Positions 1 to 10,541 of a stretch of DNA of 64,000 nt are shown here, in pieces. The notes beneath the pieces were generated by a model that worked only from the letters and a program-made list of their open reading frames with translations, made no database searches and was not told the DNA's origin. The stretch covers positions 75,199,230-75,263,229 of the forward strand of contig OX578136.1 in assembly GCA_951213105.1 (NCBI GenBank). The letters run 5' to 3'. The position numbers were made by a program, and so were the translations under genes. Positions within the stretch are counted from its first letter, which is position 1, and each line of letters begins with the position of its first letter. The stretch comes from Amaurobius ferox. Lineage: Eukaryota; Arthropoda; Arachnida; Araneae; Amaurobiidae.

Positions 1-630
1 CGAGTGAAATTTTGAAAAAATCATCTAAAAATAAAAAATTTTAATAAAGTTATGCAAATAGACATTTCTTATGTAATTTTTCCTTACAAAACGATTGACA
101 AACTTTAGAGCACTAGCATCTCTCTGTCTGGGTTGAGATATTGCACATTTTTCAAATAAATTTATCAAAAAATCTCAAATTAAAAAAAAATAAAATAACT
201 GTTGAAAAATATGTTTACTTTTCATATGTAGTATCATGCCATAAATTTGGTGACATAATTCTCATTCATGGATCTAACTTGTTTCATTTATGAAAAAAGA
301 TACTTTGAGTAATATTTTTGCATTTGAATGCCAATAGTCATTTATCTGCTATAAGAATAACTTATTTTTTCGTCCATAACGCTTGGCAAGATTTTGGCAG
401 AATGTCACTAACTTGGCGACTTTTTAAATATCGCCAAATTAACAAAAATCTCGCCAAATAGACAAAAATGATGCTAAATCAATGAAAATGATGACTAATT
501 GATGAAAATTCAATATCTTGGAAAGAATATAAGTATCTACTATAAGAATTACCTGTTTTTTTTTACTGTAAAAGTAGTAAATTCGCAGCATTATATAAGG
601 AAAGTCATATGCTGCCTACATCAGATTTTT
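1..630 (-). mobile_element. Helentron-like non-autonomous element, family A, copy 1 (cut by window edge)
   Basis: This segment is the inverted counterpart of 2204-2880. The shared terminus reads CTGATGTAGGCAG on the minus strand near 619-633, followed by GACTTTCC. The inner part carries the same Cs of 'tcgccaaat'-type short repeats as the other arm. Only the 5' two thirds are present; the microsatellite and 3' hairpin expected in this family would lie left of position 1. No coding capacity is seen. Assignment to the Helentron-associated class comes from comparison with the complete copies at 49.6-51.3 kb. Confidence 0.55.
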
Positions 631-639
631 TTTGTATGA

Positions 640-2200
640 ACTGCTTATTTTTAAGTGATTATTCAGTGAAAGATGATTTTAAGAAAATATGGACCACAAT
701 TTAGCCATGTATATAAAGTAAAATTGAGAATGTTCGTACGGAAATGTAATTTACATATATGAAATTGCACTTTAAAAGTTTGAAACAAAAGATGGATAGA
801 AATGGAAATTTTTGCGGCTGAGCATACAAATGTGAATTGCACAACCACATGCTTATGTAAAAATATTTTTTAAAGAAAATAATTAAGCATTTTTGCATAT
901 AATGTAAAAATATAATCATACGGTTCTCTTATTTCTGATTCTGTGAAGATTAGGATGAATAGTAAAGAATGTTGTTAACGTTGTAGAGAAATATGAAGTA
1001 TACCCAGCAAACATTTAACCTGTAGCACTGTGAAGGCTACAAGGGACTTTTCACTTGCAGGTGATTGGATTGTCAGATCAAGCACCTGATATGAATTTTA
1101 GTGACAGAAAATTGTTGTAAAAGAAATTTTTTTATTCGCACAGTATTTCTAAAGTACGATTGATTATATTTATACGCAAAATATAATATAATTACATTTG
1201 CTTAAGAATGTGAATATAAACTCATGTATGTATATATGAAATTAAGAAAAATGATAAAATTAACACAAATTAATCAGCTTAAAATGTCAATTCAAGGATT
1301 TTTTTGAATTCATGTTGACCATATTTATTCATTACTTATAGTAATATGAAATTTGGTATGTTGTTATATTGTGCGGTACATTTTAGTTTCATTTTGAACC
1401 TTATGGGGCTAGCCTGCCCTACATGTGCCATATGGATGTACTAGTTTTTGGGGAATAACTCGAGAACTGGAGCAGCATCGCCCAAATTCAGTATGTTGTT
1501 TTATTTATATTTGATTTTGTTATTGTTTTGCTTTTCAACCATGTTTGTAAATCAGTTTTCTTTTAGACAACATTTTAAACTTTATTGGGCTAGTCCGTCC
1601 TACATGTGCCATATGGATTTACTAGTTTTTGGGGAATAATTTGAGATTCGGAGCAGCTATAACATCTAAATTTTGTATGCCATTTTCTTCTATATTTGAT
1701 TTTTGTGATGTTTGTTTTTGCAGTTCAACCGTGTTTGCTTATCCATTTTTTTAAAATGTTTTCAGAATGTATTACGGCAATGAGCATTGATCCTTTTGAT
1801 AAATGGAAGGAGTTTTTCCTTGAACCAGGCTTCACACGATTCACCAATCATTTATTTCCCTGTGATAGTGTCCAGCATATTTTAAGGCCTATAAAATTTC
1901 ACAAGTGTTAAACAGGAAACCATTGTCACTTCCAGAGTGCATTAAACTAAATCTGGACCTGTTTCCTGATGAGGCTTTCATTCCACTTGACGAAACACTT
2001 GAAAAATCTTGTTTCGCATTGTGGGAAATGTTGGGAAAATAAACACATATTGGGTAAATAAATATTGAATATCAAATCATAGATCAAGATCAAAACTAAA
2101 CTGATTAATAGAATAAATAATCTGAGATTTGGCTTGGCTGTAAAAGAATGAAAAACTTTGTCAATAAAACTTATTCAAATCTGCCGATAAGATAATAAAA
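640..2200. other. Spacer between inverted family-A copies
   Basis: AT-rich DNA between two head-to-head repeats. It holds a tandem duplication (1381-1745) but no recognisable gene, RNA or transposon end. Short ORFs in it look like chance: they are hydrophobic and lack family motifs. Confidence 0.4.
1381..1745. repeat. ~180-bp tandem duplication
   Basis: Two diverged copies in direct order. Both contain 'ctacatgtgccatatgga' followed by 'ctagtttttggggaataa' and a downstream 'ttcaaccatgtttg'-like block (1405-1560 and 1585-1740). Period is about 180 bp. It lies in the spacer between inverted elements and has no protein-coding signal. Confidence 0.75.
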
Positions 2201-2203
2201 AAG

Positions 2204-3166
2204 TCTGATGTAGGCAGTACATGACTTTCCTTATATAATGAAATGAATTACCACGTTTACAGTAAAAGAAAATAGGTTATTCTTATAGTGGATATTTATA
2301 TTCTTTCCAAGATATTAACATTACGTCAATTAGTCGTCATTTTCATTGATTTAGCGTTATTTTTATCTATTTAGTGAGATTTTCTTTAATTTGGCAACAT
2401 TTAAAAAAGTCGTCAAGTTGGAGACATTCCGCCAAACTCATCGCAAAAATTTCACCAAGCGTTATAGACAGAGAAATAAGTTATTCTTATAGCAGATTGC
2501 CATTCAAATACAAAAGTATTACTCAAAGAATCTTTTCTTGTGAATGGAACGAGCTAGATCTACGAGATTGATGTCCCTAAATTTATCGCATGATATTACA
2601 TATGAAAAGTGAACATGTTTTTCAACAGTTATTATTATTTTTTTATTAATATTTTTAAAATATTTTTTATTAATATTCGTAATATTCTTTTTATTATTTA
2701 TGGGATTTTTCTTATAAATTTATTTGAAAAATGTGCGATATCTCGAGAACGGTTCATGCTAGAGTTCTACAGTTTATGTCAATTATTTTCTAAGGAAAAA
2801 TTACATAAGAAATGTCTATTTGCATAACTTTATTAAAGGTTTAGATTTTTTGATGAATTTTCCAAAATTTCACTGGAAAATTTAGGGGGAAGGGTCTGAA
2901 CATTCAATTGTGCCTAAAAACAATAGGCTTCCAGTATTCATGGATTGCAATTTTTGTGCCAAATTTCATTCAAATCACTCAATTTGTTCGTGAGATATCG
3001 TCTCCACAGATTGATTCACTGACACACACACATAGACATCACCTCAAAAATGTTCGATTCGTGATCAGGGATGCTTGAAACGTGCTCTCCCGTCGAAAAC
3101 TCGAATTCAAGTTTTCGACTCCGTCATAATACTTTCCTTATACATTATATATATAAGGAAAGTAAA
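2204..3166 (+). mobile_element. Helentron-like non-autonomous element, family A, copy 2
   Basis: Starts with TCTGATGTAGGCAG and a nearby ACTTTCC block, and ends at a hairpin in which ACTTTCCTTATA pairs with TATAAGGAAAGT (about 3131-3163). Just inside the end are a short CACA/CAGA-type stretch (3020-3040), the phrase 'tcgaaaactcga' and 'aatactttcc', all shared with 49605-51293. This order (subterminal inverted repeat, core, microsatellite, 3' stem-loop) is typical of DINE-1/HINE elements. No ORF. Older than the 50-kb copies, judging by divergence. Confidence 0.6.
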
Positions 3167-4084
3167 AAGTGAAAATATATTTATATTACTTATTTATTTA
3201 ATTCAAGATATATTTTTTATATGTTGGGTATGAATTTAGGGTGAAATTTTATGAAAATTTCAAATCCATAATTTTGGTTCTATATAATAGTTTTAAAAAT
3301 ACAAAGTTTGACTGGAAACAAAAATAAATTTAAATTTTGCCAAAAATGATAGCAGAAGGAAGCATAGGTTTGCCATAAGAAGATTTCTCATCAAGATCAA
3401 GCTAACTAATTTTGCCATGTACGGGGATGAATACAAATATTACAGTCCCCATTATATTTAAAAAATATTTAAATTGTAACTTAAATGTTTTATTTAATCT
3501 TTCCATTTGTTTTGTTGTTGAAACATTAAAGATAACTGGTTTACAAATTATTTTTTATCAACTTTTATGGCACATTATATCTTTTGGAGAAAAAACCTTG
3601 AACCACCTTCTCTACTACAGGTTAGGTGTTCCTCAAGTATATATACATGTTAAAGTACAATCTTTTTTTTAAGTATTGTTTTATTATGCCTAACATGGTG
3701 CTCATTAGGCATTTTCAAACAGTCTTTCTTGGCACCATTTTTGATAATAAAAAAAAAATAGCAAATTGCTCCAAGATTTTTTATATCAAAGCTGTTCCCT
3801 TATTTCTACTATCATAAACCACTGTTGGCAGTTTGTAGAGATAAATGAAATTTTAGTTGTTCCCTTTCCAAATTATAGCTGAGTAACACTTGTGTTTTAG
3901 GACAGAGTGAACTGTTAAAAAAACTTTTTTTTTCAGTGATGTTACTGCTGTTAACAAGGTTGTCTTACTTGTAGCTCTTGCTTGAATCCTTGTAAAAGAT
4001 TAAACTTGACTTCAGCCATTTTTGGAAGTAGAACATTTTTTTTTTGTTTGCCGATTCAAGCTGCTGGTGTAATCTCAATTAAGT
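3167..4084. other. AT-rich intergenic DNA with a repeat fragment
   Basis: No gene is supported. The part at about 3690-3790 ('cattaggcattttcaaacagt', 'ggcaccattttt') recurs inverted at about 7265-7365, so an arm or fragment of the foldback repeat described next begins here. Confidence 0.4.
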
Positions 4085-4348
4085 TGCTTTAGATTTCAGT
4101 ATAGTTTTGATAAAGAATTTGGATATCATTACATTTTCAAAGGCGATAAATTCCCAAATGTGGTAATTCCTTGGTGTGAAGTAGTATCTCGATCACGTTT
4201 TCCTGACAATCATTTCTAGTTTTCTGTTAACTGTTTTATTTTAGTTGTGTTATGGCTTATTGTGTAAAAAATGCATAAAAAAAACACATGAATATTATAA
4301 AAAAAAAAAAAAAAAATAGTACATGTAAATGGATAAAATAATCTAGAA

Positions 4349-4954
4349 CAGTGGTTCTCAACCGGGATTCGCGACCCCCTGAGGGGTTGCAAGAAGTTTA
4401 AAAAAATACAAATTTTTTTTTATAAATAATGTATTATACAATTTTAGAACTAGAATTGAAAAAAAAAATCAGCATATGTTATTTTACTTAATAACTTGTT
4501 TAATATACGCTCCAGCGTTTTTAATGTTAATACATAATTTCAATACTAGCAAGTTTTCGTTGCAACGAGCTAATGAGAAACTTGTGCTTGTTTTGATTTA
4601 ACAATTTTTTTAATGTCTGGTTCTATTCCTGTCACACACATAATCAAGTCATTTTCCAGGATTAAACGATTTCTTGGTTTAGTTTTTAAGTTTAACATGG
4701 TCGAGAAGCCAAGTTCACAAAGATAGGACGTGGCAAAGGATATGATACTATTATTGATAATGATATGAAATTGTATGATGAAATTGATAATGTTATTGCA
4801 AATTATATTAATGCTAATTTATTGGGGGGGAGGGGGAGTAATGCCTTCAAATATTGAAACCAAATACAGTTAATAAAGAGTACAGTGTGGGGGTGGCGCG
4901 AAGTTATTTTACGGCGATAGGGTGTCATCACTTACAAAAGGTTGAGAACCACTG
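4349..4954. mobile_element. Non-autonomous hAT element with perfect TSD
   Basis: Terminal inverted repeats CAGTGGTTCTCAACC and GGTTGAGAACCACTG bound 606 bp, flanked by the 8-bp duplication atctagaa (4341-4348 and 4955-4962). Eight-bp TSDs and a CAGTGGTTCTCAA terminus are diagnostic for hAT/Charlie-type elements. The internal sequence keeps a short transposase C-terminus (4570-4737, minus) but is too short for an active transposase. It inserted into the foldback repeat. Confidence 0.93.
4570..4737 (-). pseudogene. hAT transposase C-terminal remnant
   Basis: The minus strand keeps one open frame of about 55 codons ending in TAG. Motifs read CELGFSTM, then KPRNRL, IEPDIKKIV and a terminal KQAQVSH. 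This matches the end of Charlie/ZBED-type hAT transposases, past the dimerisation region. It cannot act alone: the catalytic core is missing. The conserved frame shows that the element derived from an autonomous Charlie-like parent by internal deletion. Confidence 0.75.
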
Positions 4955-5252
4955 ATCTAGAAGCAGAAAATTTACATAGGAATGATCGTTCTCTGTCAAA
5001 GTGGCATCTAGATTACCACGTTTTTCTGGCAACCATTTCTAGCTTTCTGTTAACTTTATTTTAGTTGTGGCTTAGTGTGTAAAAATGCATAAAAAACATG
5101 AATATCATAAAAAAGATGGTAGCACATGTAAATTGATAAAATAATCCAGCAGAAAATTTACATAGGAATAATCGTTCTCTGTCGAAGGTCGCAATGTGGA
5201 AACAGCCATTTGTGCAAAACTTTTTTTTTTATCCTACGCCCAGCCTGGGCCA

Positions 5253-6786
5253 TTAGGCCATACGCCGTCTTGCTGTCCAATACAGATGTGAAAGTCCAAA
5301 AGGAGAAGTATTTTCAGTGTCAATATCCCCCAATTTGGAACAAATAAGCAGATGTTGTCCATTCATAAAACCACTTCCACACAAAGGGCAGGAGGCAGAA
5401 GCTGCCACACCTATTCTATTGAGATGCTACTCAAGATAATCATGGCCCGTCAACATTCGAAAGCAGGCTATGCCTGTCTTTATGGGCAATTCAGGAGGAA
5501 TCCTATTTTTATCTTGTAAAAGACACTCCCAACACTCGAAAGCAGGCTATGCCTGTCTTTATGGGCAATTCAGGAGGAATCCTATTTTTATCTTGTAAAA
5601 GACACTTTCAACACTTCCCGGCAGCAGCCTCACAATACCGGAGTTTTAGCCTTAATCAATTTAATCAAATTTAGCCTTAATCAATTTTTTATGATTTCTC
5701 AAAGGGAGGGGAGAATGGTGCTGTGGCAAAGACAAAGCCGATTTGGCGAGTGCATCTCCTTCCTCATTGCCAGGAATCCCGACATGACTTGGGATCCACT
5801 GGAGAAGAACTCTCTTCCCATTTTCAATAAGATGACCAACAGTTTCCTTACAAAAGACTTCTTCGAGAGAAAAAGAGTGTCTTCTATTCACCAAAGCCTG
5901 AATGGCTGCTTGAGAATCAACGAAAAACACAACCTTTTCTTGTGAGATTTTAAAGCCTCGGCAGCAAGAAGCACCGCAGAGAACTCCTCATCAAAATTAT
6001 CACGAAATGCCCTTACTGGTTTAAGTTGAAAGAATTGGCAATAAGCCCCAGCACCAGCATTACCCGTAATGGGATCAGCAGAGCTTTCAGTATACACATG
6101 AAGCCAATCAGAGATTGGATATCTTTGATATAAAATTGCAATTGCAAAGGACCTTAGTTCTATCGGAGAAAACTTTCTTTTTACAAGGATAAATGAGCTC
6201 AAGGTTTATCTCTGCAACTTTTAGATGGTTAGTCATGAAAGTATCAGTGAGGGGCTGTCTGTCAATAACTGGCAAACCGAGTTTTTCATCAATTTCATTC
6301 ATACGGTCAAAAAAGGTAGGTTGGGATTTCAATCTCCTTGCAACAGGCCTATAATTGTTCCAGTAATGACCACTTTCTCTGAACAACCTCTCTCTGAGAA
6401 ATAAAGCCGCTTTATCACGGCGATCAGATAGAGGTTCAATATTGGTCCAAAGATCCATTGATTCTATAGGAGTGGATTTTGCTGCTCCAGTAACCAAACG
6501 AAGTGCACACTTTTGTTAACGTCAAGTTTAGATAGGACACTATTAGAAGCCGTAATCAATATTTCAAAACCATAGTCAAAAATGGGCCTGACATAAGATT
6601 TACAGGCATTAGTAAGGACATCTTGAGATGCACCCCAGGTAATACCAGAGAGTCTCTTCAGCAACTTCATTCTATTTAAAACTCTCTTATTTGTCTTTTT
6701 GATATGGTTATTCCAATCCAATTTGGAGTTCAACGTAATACCTAGGTAAATGGAATTCTCTGTTCTCAACAGAGGTTGGTTCTTGA
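5253..6786 (-). pseudogene. LINE ORF2 C-terminal part: RT thumb, RNase H, zinc knuckle
   Basis: Reading on the minus strand, IYLGITLNSKLDW and YVRPIFDYG (6.6-6.76 kb) mark the RT thumb. The RNase H domain follows, with YTESS (usual D replaced by E), LLAAEAL, FFVDSQAA and HVGIPGNEEGD.LAK, so most of its acidic residues are in place. Near the end TGHDYLE and CPLCG...H....C (about 5330-5440) form the knuckle seen in arthropod LINEs of this type. At least three frame changes and stops split it, one caused by the 79-bp duplication at 5452-5609. Function: target-primed reverse transcription; this copy is dead. Confidence 0.88.
5452..5609. repeat. 79-bp tandem duplication inside the LINE
   Basis: Two almost identical 79-bp units (5452-5530 and 5531-5609), both containing 'aagcaggctatgcctgtc' and 'atcttgtaaaagacact'. 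Because 79 is not a multiple of three it shifts the frame of ORF2 between RNase H and the zinc knuckle. Near identity suggests a recent slip or unequal exchange. Confidence 0.9.
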
Positions 6787-6830
6787 AGTTTAGGCGAGTG
6801 TTTTTTGCTTAAACCTTTGTTGTGCAAAAC

Positions 6831-6860
6831 CTCTGGGTCAGTTGTGTGGTCTGGGTCTTC
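6831..6860 (+). mobile_element. SINE 3'-tail fragment
   Basis: Contains 'gtggtctgggtcttcaaca', the 3' end of the local SINE family, between the LINE's right TSD and the full SINE at 6879. The opposite arm of the foldback repeat lacks it, so it is an insertion, but its own TSD is not clear. Confidence 0.5.
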
Positions 6861-6878
6861 AACATGTATTACTTCAAA

Positions 6879-7139
6879 GGGCGCAGTAGCCCAGTGGTTA
6901 GCGTGCGGGAAATGCACTCGATAGGACCGGGTTCAATTCCTGCAGCTGTGTTCATGCGGAGTATGATCACATTAAACATGTGGGTCCGTAAGTCCTTTAG
7001 AGAAGTTGGTGGTAGGGGAAGGAGGGTATGGTCCCTATGTATGCCTTCCCCACTCTGTTCCGGTTTAAATTGGGGGGCACTTCTCGGCTGTTCAAACAGT
7101 TACCTTACACCTTTCTGGTAGGTCGGTCTCAACAACAAC
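6879..7139 (+). mobile_element. Full-length tRNA-derived SINE with 18-bp TSD
   Basis: The 261-bp insertion is flanked by aacatgtattacttcaaa (6861-6878 and 7140-7157). The head has a pol III box A-like TAGCCCAGTGG (6887-6897) and box B-like GGTTCAATTCC (6930-6940), as in a tRNA gene. The body (starting 'gtgttcatgcggagtatgat') and tail ('accttacacctttctggtagg', then CAACAACAACA) recur at 18.6, 43.6 and 58.7 kb. It is non-coding and depends on a LINE in trans. The (CAA)n tail instead of poly-A suggests a partner LINE with the same tail. Confidence 0.93.
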
Positions 7140-7598
7140 AACATGTATTACTTCAAAAAGTTTTGGATTTCATTAAGCCAAATACTGTTCTTTGATTTTG
7201 ATTTAAGGGTGGTTTCTGCTTTGTTTCAGATGGGTAATTTAAAGTTTAATTGGAATAGTTTCGACAAAGAATCTTTGTGCAATCTGTCATTTTTTTTTTT
7301 ATTATTAAAAAATGGCACCAAGGAAAACAATGTTTGAAAGGGCCTAATGAATGCCAGATTAGGCTTTGTGCATAACAAATTTAAAAATAAAAAAAAGGAT
7401 GTAAAGCGTAATCCATAAATAAATAAAATACACCACGATAAGTCACACATGAAAATTCTAAAACCTAATACACTTAAGAAATTAAACATTAAATTAATTA
7501 CCCATCTAAAACAAAGCAGAAGCCATGCTTAAATCAAAAAACAATACCTGGTTTAATGAAATTCAAAACTTTTTGAAGTAATACACATGTATATATCT

Positions 7599-7656
7599 CC
7601 GGTCGTCCAAATGGTTACTCAAGTCCTCTGGATGAGTCGGACGATATGGGGTTTCC
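7599..7656 (+). mobile_element. 58-bp SINE tail insertion with TSD
   Basis: Flanked by acatgtatatatct (7585-7598 and 7657-7670). The insert begins 'ccggtcgtccaaatggttac' and ends 'gatatggggtttc', an alternative version of the family tail ('gatgagtcggacg' in place of 'ggtaggtcggacg'). The whole body and head are missing, as expected of extreme 5' truncation during target-primed reverse transcription. Confidence 0.85.
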
Positions 7657-8161
7657 ACATGTATATATCTAGTTTTGCACAAATGGCCTTTTCCACATTG
7701 CGGCCTTTGACAGAGAACGATCATTCTTACATAAAATTTCTGCTTCTACATTATTTTATCCACTTACATGTGCTATCTTTAATTTTTGTATAATATTCAC
7801 GTTTTTTAAGTACTTTTACACACTAAGCCACAACACAACTAAAATAGAATTGCCAAAGATAACAGAAAGCTTAAAGGGGTTGATAGAAAAATGGGGTGAT
7901 TAGGATGCCACTTCGTGCTACGGGATTACTATGTTTGGCAATTTATCGCCTTCGAAAATGTAATGATATCCAAATTCTTTATATTGAAGCTGTACCCTGC
8001 TTTGTTTAGTGGATAATTTAAAGCTTAATTTTTCGACTGGGTTGATCCTGAGAATAGACCCCCACTCATTTTTCAAAGTACGAAATAGTGCCAAGCTGGC
8101 GTGATTCTTCAGGTTACAATTTCATTCCATATACTTCGCCAATCTGGTAACCAATGGACAT

Positions 8162-8570
8162 TCAATCAGCGCACGACTGTTTGGGAATATGCATTTTAAT
8201 AGGCAGTAAGTATTTCAATAGTATTCTGTGTATTTCATCAGAATTATTTCGAACGAATTCGTCAACACCTGATTCTACAGATTTTTCTCGAACTTCTTTG
8301 AAGTAAATTTTTCTCGATTGATTGTATTGAACATTATTTCTGGAACTGCTTTGGAATAAATCTGCAATCATTTTATACACATTGTTGGTCTGCAATAATT
8401 TTATTAAGATTTTAAATAGTTATAGATAAAGTAGACTGAGTTACAAAATGACATCTGGTAAGCGGCAAATGGATTCGAGCGAATGTTCAAGAAAAAGTGT
8501 TTGCGTGGATGTTGGTGAAAATGAGTCCAGCTTTAAATTTTATTATATGCTGGAAGTGAAAAGTTTAATG
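8162..8570. other. Divergent ORF pair of unknown nature
   Basis: A 77-codon minus ORF (8162-8395) and a plus ORF starting at ATG 8448 diverge from a 52-bp gap. The plus ORF is open to a possible splice donor ATGAG|gttagt near 8570. The minus ORF is polar and helix-prone (EVREKSVESGV, FVRNNSDEIHRILLKYL) and, with one frame change, continues in coding-like sequence to about 8040. No family is recognised. It might be a small host gene, a domesticated transposon piece or chance. Confidence 0.2.
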
Positions 8571-8654
8571 AGGTTAGTTTTTTCTTTCTTCATCCCGTGT
8601 TTTGAAATTGTCTTTTGTATTTTTCTGTGTTTTTAAAATAGGTTTTTTAATTTT

Positions 8655-8780
8655 AAAGTATCGTTTTTTCTTGATTTTTATTACAGTACAATCTTTTTTC
8701 TAAGTATCGTTTTTTCTTGATTTTTGCTAAAGTACAATCTTTTTTCTATGTATCGCTTTTTCTTAAATTTAGTTAAAGTA
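8655..8780. repeat. 46-bp tandem repeat, about 2.7 units
   Basis: Units start near 8655, 8702 and 8748, each with 'aagtatcgttttttcttga' and 'aagtacaatcttttttct'. A related single unit is seen at about 3651-3690. It abuts a Tigger-like terminus at 8781. No coding function. Confidence 0.8.
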
Positions 8781-9330
8781 CAGTAAGCGACCTCTTATCC
8801 GGTGTCCCAATATCCGGACGCTCCTAAAACCGGAATTCGGCAAAATAATGTCAAATTCTGCGCAAACAAGCGATTATTTGCCAAATATTGCGCCAAATAG
8901 CGATTTTTTGTTTAAAATCCCGCCAAATTCTTTTTTGTTTTAATTAGCAATATTAATAAAAAAAAATGCCTTAAAACCTACATTTTTCCAGGGTTTGAAA
9001 TAGGACGTGCAAACCACGCAGAAAAAAATGCCGCACGGAAATTCACACACACTCACCATCACTGATCCTTCTTAAATTTCGAAAACTAACGCGAAGAATT
9101 CTCGCGAGAGCGAATGAAAAGCAGGAATGAAAATATTCTGTGGATCGTGTTTTTTCCGAGAAGGTCCACATCTCCAATTTTCTGGAAAATATCCAAAGTA
9201 ACACAGTTTTTCCCAAAAATTTCCTAAGCAGCTGCATCCGGAACGGGTGAGACGCATCATTCCATTCTTCACTAGTTACGGATAAGGCTCCTGAACATAT
9301 AGGAGCCTTAGTTATGGACAAGTTGCAGCA
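8781..9330. mobile_element. Possible Tigger/pogo-like non-autonomous element, left end only
   Basis: TA followed by CAGTAAGCGACCTCTTATCCGG resembles pogo/Tigger termini. The next 200 bp contain repeated 'ccaaat' and 'gcgatttttt' motifs. No matching right terminus was found by eye, so the end coordinate is a guess. A 92-codon minus ORF inside (9043-9321) matches nothing I know and is probably fortuitous. Confidence 0.3.
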
Positions 9331-10183
9331 AGGAGCTTTTTTAATGGAGTTTTATTTTTTTCTGGGTGTATAGGGCAGAGCACACTAGGCACAAAGGTTT
9401 AGATTTTTCTGAATTCATTACATTTTCCTTTCTGTGCTTTGTTCGGGGACTTTGATTTTCGGTAAAAGTATTCCTACTTTTTCGCTAGAAATATTCCAAT
9501 ATCGCTAAAGAAATCCTATTTGCTTTGTCTACGCCCTTCAAATGCGATGTGTCGCACAGGATTCACACTATTTTGCAAAATTTAATAAAAATTTATTGGA
9601 AAAGATGAAAAAATAAAAGTCATCGGCGCATTTGCAAGATGATAGAATGTTTAAGTAAGGAATTCCCGAAATTAATAAGAGTTAACTTTTGCCAACATGC
9701 GAAGAAAAATATAGCAACTATAAAATGTTATTCAAGGCCTTCTGAGTGATCTCTTTAAATACTTAACCTAAGCAATAAACTTGTCATTTTCTCGGGAAAA
9801 CCAGATTTTTTTTTCCATCTCCATGGAAATATAAACATCTTAATATTTTAAAAAACATTGATGGGATTCCAACATTAAAATCATTTTCAATTAAATCCTA
9901 TTATTTGGATGAAAATAGCTATTTTGGACCGAAAATTAACCCTAAGAAAAAGTTCCATTGCAGTATATTTATGGGGTTTTAACGTGTTACATTTATTTAG
10001 TAATTTATAATAGACAGTTTAGCAATATCACTGAATTTTTTTATTTAAACATGATCACCAGTATATTTCATTTTATTTTTAAATATTTTCCATTTTTCAA
10101 TCTGTTTCTATTCACTAATATTTTTATATTTTTTGTGCTTTTTATTCTGGGATATTATCTTTTAAACACATTGTTGATGAAAT
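9331..10183. other. AT-rich DNA, nothing recognised
   Basis: No transposon end, RNA or protein motif could be supported in this stretch. ORFs here are rich in I, F, L and N as expected from AT-rich noise. Confidence 0.4.
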
Positions 10184-10541
10184 CAGTGGCACACCTAGAA
10201 TATTCCTAGGGGGGTGGGGCAGTGGTGCATAAAATTTTTATGAAGAAGGATGACTCCTCGATAAATTTTCCGAGAAAAAATGGTCAGAGGCCATATCAAT
10301 TAACAAGGCGGTTGTCTTTTTTTTGTACATTTATTTTTATCAAATTACTAATAATTCTGCAGTGCAGTGCAAGATAATTAAATGATTAGAAGAAGTAGTA
10401 GATATTTATACAATACAACACAAATTAAGAAATAGATGAAGATAAAATTATTTGTTCTGGTCTGCTTATACTGTATACTTGTTTCAACCACTCTCTCATG
10501 ATTACATATTGTTATATTATTCAATTATGATCTAAACGTAT

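Larger units (their letters stand above)
5221..6819 (-). mobile_element. 5'-truncated non-LTR retrotransposon (LINE) with TSD
   Basis: A T-run at 5221 (the poly-A tail on the minus strand) and the direct repeat ttgtgcaaaac at 5210-5220 and 6820-6830 define the insertion. It is about 1.6 kb, so only the 3' part of a LINE of several kilobases is present. It encodes the end of the reverse transcriptase, an RNase H domain and a C-terminal zinc knuckle. RNase H after RT points to the I/R1/LOA-like group rather than RTE or CR1. It inserted into the foldback repeat. Confidence 0.92.
4085..8030. repeat. Foldback (long inverted-repeat) element, interrupted
   Basis: The left arm (about 4085-5220, resumed 7143-7260) is inverted in the right arm (about 7480-8030). 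Shared landmarks include 'gatatccaaattctt', 'cacatgtaaat', 'gatcgttctctgt', 'tttgtgcaaaac' and 'acttcaaaaagtttt'. Part of the left arm is also tandemly repeated (about 4190-5020 without the hAT insertion, and 5021-5190). Later insertions split the arms: hAT 4349-4954, LINE 5221-6819, SINE 6879-7139, SINE tail 7599-7656. No transposase was found, so the superfamily is unknown. Confidence 0.65.

Noticed and set aside
6879..6945. Functional tRNA gene
   Set aside because: Boxes A and B are present, but no cloverleaf with paired acceptor ends was seen and SINE body follows directly.
9043..9321. Overlapping minus-strand ORFs as a gene
   Set aside because: No recognisable motif, and two alternative frames of similar length overlap, as expected by chance in this slightly GC-richer patch.
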